NCBI GenBank assembly: GCA_030248225.1
Contig: JASANE010004981.1
Span: 1 to 64,000, forward strand
Reading direction: 5' to 3'
Source: Trileptium ribeirensis
Taxonomy: Eukaryota; Nematoda; Enoplea; Enoplida; Thoracostomopsidae
DNA length: 64,000 nucleotides
Every line of letters begins with the position of its first letter. The stretch's first letter is position 1. The translations under genes were made by a program, and so were the position numbers. Under the pieces are notes generated by a model. It was not told the origin of the DNA and did not search any database. It saw nothing but the letters and a program-made list of their open reading frames with translations. This document shows positions 55,201 to 64,000 of the stretch, in pieces.

Positions 55201-56923
55201 TAGAACTAAGCGATCGAAGATCGACGCCCTATTTGCGAACATATCCAGCGGAAAATACATTACACGTGAGGAACTGAAGACATCCAAACAGATGTGGATT
55301 CTGCATTTACAACAGCGACGATTTTCCGGAGTAATAGCTGCCCATCCCACAGATTTAAAACACAACCTGATAAAACAGCTAGGAGTACGCCAAGACGACA
55401 GGGGGCTACTATGATGTTATGGGAGACTGAATAATGCGGATTTAGACGACGGGGCGATAACCCCTTTATTGCTGCCGAAGGACGATCATGTCACGAAACT
55501 GATTATCCAAGATGTACACGAACGGCTTTTTCATGCAAGAGTTGGTCATACCCTAAATCAGCTTCGAAGAGAGTACTGGATTCCTAAAGGAAGAACTGCC
55601 GTTAGATCAGTGCTAACATCATGTCTAGTTTGTAGAAAATTGAAAGGTCACCCGTTTGTCCTGCCACCGATGCCTTCCTGGCCACGAGAAAGAGTATCAC
55701 GATCAAGCCCATTCCAGTTTACCGGGTTAGACTACATGGGTCCTGTTACGGTTCGTATGTTTAACGAATCAAGAAAAATATGGATTTGTTTATTCACATG
55801 CTTGGCTGTGAGAGCGATACACTTGGAATGTGTTACGGACAGTTCGGCAGCGGAATTTTTGAGATGTGTGATTAGATTTGTAAGTCGTCGTGGTGTTCCT
55901 GAAGAGATTATTTCTGATAACGCTGGTCAGTTTCATACCACACAAACAGTAGTCGATCGTATATGGAAACACGTTGTTCACGACAAATCAGTTCTTACGT
56001 ACGTGTCAGAGAGGGGCATCAAGTGGAGGTTCACTACCCAGCTTGCTCCATGGCAGGGAGGATTTTATGAGAGATTAGTTGGTATTGTTAAACGATCCTT
56101 GAAAGCTGCTATTGGACGTCGTTTACTGGAGTATGAAGAGTTTATCACGCTTTGCTGTGAAATCGAAGCAATTGTTAATACACGGCCAATCACTTACGTT
56201 TACGAAGACTTTCATTCTGGGAGCGCCTTACGTCCAATCGACTTTCTCACCGATCTATCAGTTGGAATACCTCAGACGAATGCGGAACTTAGTGGCAGAC
56301 ATTGTGGCGACGCCGCGAAGCACTTGATCCGTCTATGGAAATTCAAACAAACTCGTCTAAACGCACTGTGGCAATTTTGGTACGATGCTTACCTACTTTC
56401 TTTACGAGAGCGAGGACAGTCAACTCATCGCAGTCATCGCAGTCAAGTCAAAGGCATACCTAGCCCCGACGACGTCGTTCTAGTTAAAGATACAGATGCT
56501 CCAAGAGGCAGTTGGAAATTAGCACGTGTGATTCGAGTGATACCGGGTAGCGACGGAATATGTCGTTCCGCTGAAGTCGTTCTTCCAAGTAAAGCCGTCA
56601 TTCGGAGAACCCTCAACAACCTATATCCCTTGGAGATCGACAGAATTAGGAACTATATCATTGACGAAGCAGATGTAACTCACAGCTCTCCTACGAATCC
56701 AACTGATGTCGACGATAACCGACCAAGCGAAACAACAGACGAAGTTCCGAATAATGACATCCCTCCAGATAAAATTGATGATACGGCGCTTGTCGGATTT
56801 TCACTGGACAAGGTCAATGATGTAGAACGACGTGTTCCACAATTTCAACGTGGAAATACCAGTAATATTGTTCAGTGTATCGAACAAGGACTGTCTAATG
56901 TCGCGTTGTCGTCGTGCTTCTAA
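55196..56923 (+). pseudogene. BEL integrase region with an internal TGA
   Basis: From about 55196 the frame reads through a linker to TGA at 55412-55414, where an arginine codon (CGA) would fit, then is open from 55469 to 56923. A His/Cys zinc domain (H...H...SCLVC) is followed by the integrase core with LDYMGPV, ISDNAGQF and WQGGFYERLVG, which supply D, D and E, and the C-terminal BEL block ending near NNLYPLEID. All catalytic residues are kept. A serine- and asparagine-rich tail follows. Confidence 0.9.
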
Positions 56924-57113
56924 TTCTGTGCAAAGTTGTTATCGTATAAAGCGAATGGACGCTCGTGCTACAGCTATGGATAACTTCTTATTACCTAGTT
57001 GAACTAATTTTCTTCTTTGTATTCTAACCGTAGTAATTGTTAATTTCATAATTAAATGATGCTAATAATATCGACGTATAATACGTGCTATAAAACTATT
57101 TGTTTTGTGGGAG
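56924..57113 (+). other. BEL 3' non-coding region and short purine tract
   Basis: AT-rich sequence between the stop and the 3' LTR. GTGGGAG (57107-57113), directly before the LTR, is a short polypurine tract candidate for plus-strand priming. Confidence 0.5.
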
Positions 57114-57809
57114 TGTCGTGTAATCCACGATTATATTGGTACGTAATGAATTCTGAAAGGAAGCTGTGTAATGTCACCCTATGTTTTGGTGTAACTCGTC
57201 TGCCGTGCGTTGTTATTGCTGACGGAGTCAATGCTTCTTACTGTCAGCCACCTTCTTCTACGTCAACGATACGCTTCAAATTCTGTGTATGTTTATGGAG
57301 GTTGAAGCTTTGTTGGTAACAGATAGTAGATATAAGGCGGATAACAATAATGTGTTTTATGATGAATACAGTCAACGCTTGATTGCGACGTAAAATAACG
57401 ACGGACGGTATGATTTGATGTATTATTGGTCGGATAGGGTGTGTGAGATGTTAGTGAACAATGCAGCGTATTAATTCACCCGACTAGAGAGCTCAAAACT
57501 TATACTGTAATTGTATTAGATTGCTATGTGCACATGGACTACAATAATCAAGATCAACGTAGGAGAATAACCGAAGCCACAATAATATATTGTCCATTGG
57601 CACCAATCGTCTTACAGTCCGCCTGCATCCGGTTTGTTGTCCTCCGCACCTCATACAGTTATTCCTCTTGCCGTTGACCACTTCCATTTCTCGAGCTGTG
57701 CCAATCCGAAGGACCATTGTTTCGGCGAAGACGTCCCAATTGATCATACGCTTTACGATAGCTGGCTTGGGATATCAATGTAAGTAAACGTTTATTTTCT
57801 TCTACCACA
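57114..57809 (+). repeat. 3' LTR of the BEL element
   Basis: 696 bp, same ends as the 5' LTR, followed directly by GGGGG, the right copy of the target duplication. Confidence 0.95.
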
Positions 57810-57814
57810 GGGGG

Positions 57815-58527
57815 CCTACATTAATCGCATACTATAACGGGGCTACGGATACGAAGCGATTTTACCTGAAAGAGTTGTCCACAGGGCACACACACAAATA
57901 GATACATTTACATATTTTATATATGGTATGTCCTAAATATATGGAAGGTAACAGTCCGGGTTCCACGTTGACAATCCCACCTAGCGTAAGTAGCGATTGT
58001 CTCTACACGTTACAAGCGACGTTTCGGTGCTGTCCAGGGCGTCTTTGGATGTCCAACCACAATTCCCAAAGTGTCCTACCAGCCTGCTCCGGGTATTTTC
58101 CGGATCATGGTACAGTAGACGGTGACGGGCCTTCGAATTGGACCGACACCCGTCGTCCCTTGTAATCGCAAAGGCTAGCAAACGTATGATTTCCGCTCGT
58201 TGCGACTTGTTGTTTTCCGTGACCATTACTTAGTATATCGCTAAACCAAGTACATTTAATATTTGTGATTTCAGTCTTAACAAACGTATTTTCTTGAGCG
58301 TGCAGTCATGGGCCTCCTATTCTTGGACGGCCGTAACCGTCAAACCTTCAGCATATAATGTCCGCTGGTTGGGTTTTCGACTAATTTCCAGACTCCTTTG
58401 GTGTGGGGCTCCTTCTTCTGTCCTACCGATCGGTTGAGGCGGTTTATTACCCTATACTTCAGTCAGCTCGCAACACTCGTCCCGGTCAAGTTCGTCAGTT
58501 ACAACAAAGGGATATAGCATATTATGC
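57815..58527. other. GC-rich repeat-like sequence right of the BEL element
   Basis: This should be the continuation of the sequence into which BEL inserted. Only short frames; nothing recognised. I could not align it convincingly to the DNA left of 37.3 kb. Confidence 0.4.
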
Positions 58528-58960
58528 GAAACAAATCATTGACATGGTACGACACATATTACGGCATTTTACACAACGGTTCACTGATATGATACAACAC
58601 TGCATACAAACGATTCAAACGATTCACTGATACGGTAAAACACTTTATGCAAACGATTCACTGATGTGATAAAACATTTCATGCAAAGGATTCATTAATA
58701 GGGTAAAACATTTTATACAAACGATTCATTGATAAGGTAAAACATTTTATACTAACGATTTACTGATATGGTAAAACATTTTATACAAACGATTGACTGA
58801 TATGGTAAAACATTTTATGCAAACGATTTACTCATATGGTAAAACATTTTATACAAACGGTTTATTGATATGGTAAAACATTTTATACAAGCGATTTATT
58901 GCTATGGTAAAACATTTTATACAAACGATTTATTGATATAATACGGTATTTCATACAACG
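58528..58960. repeat. 34-bp minisatellite, about 12-13 units
   Basis: The unit reads close to TATGGTAAAACATTTTATAC followed by AAACGATTTATTGA. Central units differ by one or two bases, while both ends of the array are more diverged. Confidence 0.9.
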
Positions 58961-59084
58961 CGGTTCCCGTGATGTAACACGACATTTTACGTAACACGGT
59001 TCCCCGGGTAACGCGTTTAGACGCAATTCGGGTGCGAAAGCCATGAAACGCTCGTGACAGGGCCGAAGCGGGCCTGTTACATAG

Positions 59085-60340
59085 AAGTCTGTAAGCGGTG
59101 CCATTTATTTTGCGAAGTATATGTTACCAGACGTTTTATCTTTGGTGGACGTTGCAGAAAACACTAGGAGGCTTCCCCTTACTAGTTTCTGCAGAAGTAC
59201 AAATTGAGGTATATTTAGGACGCTACAAATTCGTGTGCTGGAGAACTTCCATTTGGGTGGTTAGTTGGGCGATAGGGAGGTGGGCTGCGAAAGCGGATCA
59301 CGTCCTTGTCGTGCAGCCTGGGCAGCGAGAGATCGCTGCCGAAGAATCCGCTATCAAAAAGTTAACAAGATTAGAATGGCTTTAAAACGCAAAACGATAA
59401 ATATGTTGAACCATTAAGGATTCAATAACTTGCGGCCCTCGCGGGCCTGAAAAACGTTTTGAGCTTACGGGTACTTGCCTAGTGGCGGTGGACAGCCCTT
59501 TGATCTGAGCGGGTACCCGGGGGCTCAATAATTTCTGCACGCGCACGCCTCTGTTTCACCTTACCTCTATGAGCATATGTGATGCAATTACATCAAGGTA
59601 GTGTTAAGTAACAGCCGTGAAAGTCTTCGGCAAGCCGTTAACTATTTTCCGGCTGTTAAGGACCGCAAATGTATTGGCAGGTGATTAACGGCCGTCGTGC
59701 GGCTGTTAAAAATTTTGCAACGATACATTTTCATCACAATCAGAGATCCCCTGACGGCGCGCAGATCTTCGTATCAGAGTAGAAGAGCACGAAGAGCATC
59801 TTTTCTAAAATTCCTCGGGCCGAAATTGGTCTGTTTTGAAGATACTGGAGAATTTTGGTACGATTCTACTCAGCTAGACGAGGCAGTTTGCAAAATGTAC
59901 ATTCCAGCTATATTTGTTACCAAAAGTCTATGTTTTTGGGTTGCCAATAGAGCCACCCTTCTTGGTGCCTAAATTTTTCGAAAAAAAATTCTTGAAACAT
60001 CAATCGAAACGCAGTTACGAACTAAGTGGAAAAAGGTAAAAATAGGCCAAATTGGTTCATGGATTAACGACTTAGACTAACACTTAAGCTTAGCTAGTGG
60101 CGCATCACGCGGGAATGGGTTAGGGAAGTGGTACAGACCCCCAGATCACACAGGAGCGGTCTACACTAAGGCGGACGCTAGTTTTCATACCGTTGGATTT
60201 CCATACCCCTAAAAAATGTTGCACAATTTTCGCGTATTATTGCTAAAGGTTTCCGTATTTTTTTGCCAATTTTTAACAAAATTTGCCCAAATTTTGCCAA
60301 ATTTGCAAAAGTTTTCCGCGCGCCTTCGGTATGCTTGCGT
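59085..60340. other. Mosaic of repeat fragments
   Basis: 59100-59190 matches the unit of the 190-bp repeat at 45.4-45.97 kb. 59570-59660 (TGATGCAATTACATCAAGGT and following) matches 44945-45060. 60230-60330 is an inverted relative of the TTGGCAAAATT tract at 42.82-42.96 kb. The order differs from that at 42-46 kb, so this is a rearranged relative of the spacer. No gene recognised. Confidence 0.55.
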
Positions 60341-60663
60341 GTTCCATTGGCAGTGGTAACCCCTTATTTATTATAGACAGCTATGTTCTATAGTAAATGT
60401 GTAAAGTTTCGACAGTTTGACCCTCACCGTATGTATGTTGTGTAATTCATCTTGCTTAATTTCGACGCCTATTGTACAAAATCCCGACACTGTGTTTAAT
60501 TTCAACAATTTAGTAAGGACGCAAATACCCTAGCTAAAAATTCTTAGAAATCAAACTGGGAAGTCTTATTTATATATAGGCACAAATTCTGGTCAGCCAG
60601 TATATCGGCGAATTAACGTCAATGCCATGGTAAGGGGCGTAACATTTTGTTCCCAGCGCTTTT

Positions 60664-61203
60664 TTAAACGTTGTAAAGACAACCCACGTCGAGCTGCTGC
60701 AGATTGTTCGATGTGCGCGACGGCAGCGTTAAAAGTTTAACATTGTGTTGAACAGCTACTGTAAAGATCCCCGGATTGTGATCGTGCGAGGAATGTCCAT
60801 TGAACGCTATTATATCGTTCTGTCCATGCAAAATGGGCTCGCGGTGAACTTGGAAACTGATTTTAAGCCAAGTAACCATCAATGATTTGTCGACCTACCC
60901 AGTTTTTGAGCAAGTCACAATCGTTCCCTCTGTTACTTGCGTGCCCTTGAACTATCGGAGTAAAACTGAAGCAGAACATTTACTCATACAATTATTGTGG
61001 TTGTTGAACGTTTTCGGCCTGTGATACTGCAGCGACAGGCTTTGCACCACTCTTCTATTGTCTGTGGCAATGGTTAGTTCAGTTTCACCCATGTTATAAA
61101 TTCGGTGTGCATTGTCCTTTATTCTATATTTTGTCGGAACATGGTCGAGGAGGTCAAAATGGCGCCTAACTCGGTCTTCATCCATACCCAACGCCGTATC
61201 CAT
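60664..61203 (-). pseudogene. Tigger/pogo-like (DDE_1) transposase relic
   Basis: The first piece (61203-60952) reads HFDLLDHVPTKY and HRIYNMGETEL, corresponding to the family's RIYNxDETG box with the catalytic Asp changed to Gly. The second piece (60882-60664) reads NDIIAFNGHSSH and LLTLPSRTSNNLQQLDVGC, corresponding to the L-x-L-D-G-H-x-S-H and L-P-P-x-x-x-x-x-L-Q-P-L-D-V blocks, with the second Asp changed to Asn. A frame change lies between the pieces. Both catalytic residues are lost, so the copy is dead. The DNA-binding N-terminus was not found. Confidence 0.8.
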
Positions 61204-63627
61204 GGACAGATTTACCGCATACCGTTTAACTATTCATTGTGTCTTTTTCTAAAAGTGCGTCACTATGTCCAGTCGGCGACATCATACTGAACATTGAAGC
61301 CATTCTTGATATATGATACCGGTCGCACTACAAGCAAGATAATTAAGGTTTAGGTTCTATTTCGTCTTGGTCATGCATTCAAATATGAAACATAAGAATG
61401 GCATATTGGTTCCTGACATTGAATCAGAAACCGTTTGGCTGTAATATCACCATATCGAAATTGTGAAAAACAAGTGTCAAAATTGTGAAGAGTTTACTGT
61501 CGAAATTATAAAAGTATTTCCAAAATTGGATAGAACCAATGAAATCAACGGAGTCATCTAAAAATAGAAATAGGCTTTCCAAAGACGATTTCAATTGATT
61601 AAGGATGACATGAGGATCAAAAATATTCCAAAAACTTACTAATTTATTACTCAAAAGACCTGGAATACAAATATTTGTAGCACACATTTTCGTGTTTTTT
61701 AGGTTTGCAATTTACAAGGGCAGTGAAATACGTAGCAATAATAAACATAGAATATAAGCTAAGCGAACACAGTGCTCGAAATTAATACACACGAAAGCGA
61801 AGACTACTGGCTGTTGTAATACCAAGTTTCGCTATGATCGGGGTTGCGTGGTTGGTATAGAGCTTTCAGAACAATGTTTTTTGAAAAGTGTCGAAATTAT
61901 GGAAGTGTCGAAAATGTACACAGTTACTATATACAAACTACCAGTCATTTATCCTGGCTGGAAAATTTTGTGCAACTAAACTTGTGTGGATCGGACAGCT
62001 GGAGTCCCACTCCCACCTAGGCTGGTGCGTCCCTGAGCTTATTCTTAGGCTTAGATTTTCACACAAATGGACTAATCAACCCATGAACCAATATGGCTCA
62101 TACTGATACCATTCGACTCAGCTTTATCGGCTCACGTCCCCACGCCCAAGAATTTATGATTTTTATGCTGTATATATAGAACTATCGGATTCTCTTTCCA
62201 AAACCATTTGGTTATGATTCAGCTGCCTACGCCGAAATATATACGTACAAGTAGCAGCGGTAGTTGAGTCACGTGAATTGTGGGTTCGCAATTTTCCTCT
62301 GCAATCCAACACGCAATGAACGAGCCGTCACAGGAGCATGGACATCGTTGTTCAAATCTATAAATATTGCCCGACATAATATCAGCCGGCTCTCGACCTC
62401 CGCAGCACCCCGCTAGACTTGCGGGCCTTGAACCTTGAGTATGTATATTTAGTTATATCATTGGCTCTTCGAAACTGATACCTGACGCTGTGTCTACCAT
62501 AACATATATCTTACTTAGCATTCACTTTTGGTGTTTAGTGTTGTTTACTGTTTAGAAGGATAAGCTTCCCCTGAACATAAAGTATTTTATTAGCGTTATT
62601 TAACTGTTTGCAAAAGTTAATTAGCTCAAAGAGCGAACTAGGTTATCTCGTATGTTGGATTTAATTCATTTCAGTTTCCATTTGTACATTCACGCCCGCC
62701 ACGTACAATTTTTATCCTCGAGCATTTCGAGCCGAGCCGAGCCGAGACTACACGGCAACGAGCGGAACCGAGCCGGAAGTTCAAAGTTTCGAGCCGAGCA
62801 GAGCCAAGCTGATTCCCGATTAAACCGGCCCGATCCGAACCGAGCCATGTAAAATTTGAGTCGACCCCAACCGATACTGAAAAAATCGACTGCTTCTCAC
62901 CTCTACGCACCAGCAGTGGCTATGGGATTCTTTAGTTATATATGAATAGATACATGAAATAAAAGTTACAAATGCATACCTGAATTACAGGCACATTACG
63001 CACTGCGATACTGGCAAGATACATGTCGTCAGGTCACAAAAGTCCCACTCTCATATCTAATTACGTATATATTTGTAAATCCTGCACAACCAACTTGTTT
63101 TAGAAATGTCTTGTTTGATACCCAAGTTTGTGCTCATGCGGAGTCATATTAATGGTTTGCTGTTCCACGTCATACCCTAAAACCACTAATTTAAAATTTC
63201 GCGTAGTTGCGTTTAAATTCCATAAGTTTCTGCAGTATAGTAAGTAGATATGGACTAAAACTAAGTAAAACTGTTATTCCTTCTAAGATAATAAGCTAAT
63301 TTACTTGTAAGCAACTTCAAATTTGAGAATAGCTAGTATTTTCTAAAAAAATGAGGCGCTTCTGTATATATTTAGATAGTTTGCGTATAGCCTCGACACT
63401 GGCAATGATTACACAACAAGTAATACAGAGCTAAGTTATTATAGGTGCGAATAGTTACACTTGAGATTCGCAAGCCCTTATTAAGCTGTCCGAATTCAAA
63501 AATTTGTTAAAAATTAGCACAAATTGGCTAAATTTGGGGAAAATTTTTGCAAAATAATTGTGAGTTAGCAAGAACACCGAAAAATTTCGACGACGAAATT
63601 ATTATATAAATCTAGATAAGGGAAATC
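61204..63627. other. AT-rich sequence without recognised gene
   Basis: Only short frames. 62730-62850 is built of GAGCCGAGCC-like words, related to 20.38-20.83 and 43.85-43.96 kb. 63500-63560 carries TTGGCTAAATT-like words. The missing first exon of the astacin gene could lie in this kind of sequence, but I found no ATG with hydrophobic run and phase-0 donor that I would defend. Confidence 0.4.
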
Positions 63628-64000
63628 CGGATGTCCAGCGAAATCGGATCCTAAACTCACAACATTTGAACTGTTTCCGGTCCCAGCTTAATTTAAATAC
63701 TTTCGGGTCACGCAATTTCCTTCTTCAACCCCAATTAGCGTGACAATCTGCTCATACTTTGACTATTTGCTCTTCCCAGCCCAGCCCCGGGCCGGCAACC
63801 CCCCCCCCGCCTTTTTTCTTTTTCAATTGCCGCCCTCCTATTTAAGCTAAATTCGACTTAGCAGATGACCTTCGTATGCGAGGACATCCAAAAACAACGA
63901 AAATAACCGAGCTTATTTGGAATTTGCTTGCGAGCGCCTATGTTTCAAAGTCTCGCCGGGGGAAACCGGCGACAGGAAAACGTCCGTCTCGGGGCCAGAG
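63628..64000 (+). repeat. Second copy of 48908-49284, continuing past the window end
   Basis: It starts at CGGATGTCCAGCGAAATCGG in both places and is nearly identical up to the window end, except for one T/C change and a patch of about 45 bases (63781-63825), where C and T runs replace normal sequence. It is in the same orientation as the right arm of the large inverted repeat. Confidence 0.9.

Larger units (their letters stand above)
50378..57809 (+). mobile_element. BEL/Pao LTR retrotransposon, complete in length but with broken coding region
   Basis: It has two 696-bp LTRs starting TGT and ending ACA, a 5-bp target duplication GGGGG (50373-50377 and 57810-57814), a primer-binding site starting TGG after the left LTR, and Gag, protease, reverse transcriptase, RNase H and integrase regions in the order typical of BEL/Pao. 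Only four LTR differences were seen by eye, so insertion is recent. The polyprotein, normally a single frame in this group, is interrupted by frame changes near 52820, 53825 and 55195 and a TGA at 55412. These may be real decay or assembly errors. No envelope gene is present. Confidence 0.95.

Overview
The window is animal nuclear DNA, most likely from a nematode-like ecdysozoan worm; a cnidarian is not excluded. The evidence is one spliced gene with GT-AG introns of 0.7-7.8 kb, the pairing of an astacin metallopeptidase with serial ShKT domains (typical of nematodes and cnidarians), and several classes of eukaryotic transposable element. No bacterial gene organisation, CRISPR array, rRNA gene or credible tRNA gene was seen.

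Positions 1-36.2 kb, AT-rich part: this holds one minus-strand gene, reconstructed from ten coding exons between 36145 and 3900. It encodes at least 519 residues: propeptide, complete astacin catalytic domain, then five ShKT domains, one per exon, with a stop at 3902-3900 and AATAAA 14 bases beyond it. All intron phases agree and the summed exon length is a multiple of three. The initiating exon with the signal peptide was not found. The introns carry a GC-rich repeat block (about 7.4-11.09 kb) that ends in a conserved structured module, a 4-kb inverted-repeat transposon with hAT-like transposase remains (21304-25261), a foldback of about 875 bp (30430-31305), a perfect 141-bp tandem duplication and several minisatellites.

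Positions 36.2-50.4 kb, GC-rich part: this is dominated by a very large, diverged inverted repeat. The arms are about 37.3-42.66 kb and 50.37-45.96 kb, and the spacer is 3.3 kb with a roughly 190-bp tandem repeat. The arms have no convincing protein gene but many hairpins, and both end inward in the same module seen at 1.3-1.6 and 10.8-11.1 kb. Stem substitutions between the module copies are compensatory in two helices, so this is the best candidate here for an undescribed structured element.

Positions 50.4-57.8 kb: a BEL/Pao LTR retrotransposon is present with 696-bp LTRs (four differences seen by eye), a GGGGG target duplication and a full set of Gag, protease, reverse transcriptase, RNase H and integrase regions. 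Three frame changes, one TGA and a substituted protease aspartate break its coding region. It lies in the outer edge of the right arm of the large inverted repeat.

Positions 57.8-64 kb: repeat debris, a 34-bp minisatellite, a Tigger/pogo transposase relic on the minus strand, AT-rich sequence without a recognised gene, and from 63628 to the window end a second, almost identical copy of 48908-49284.
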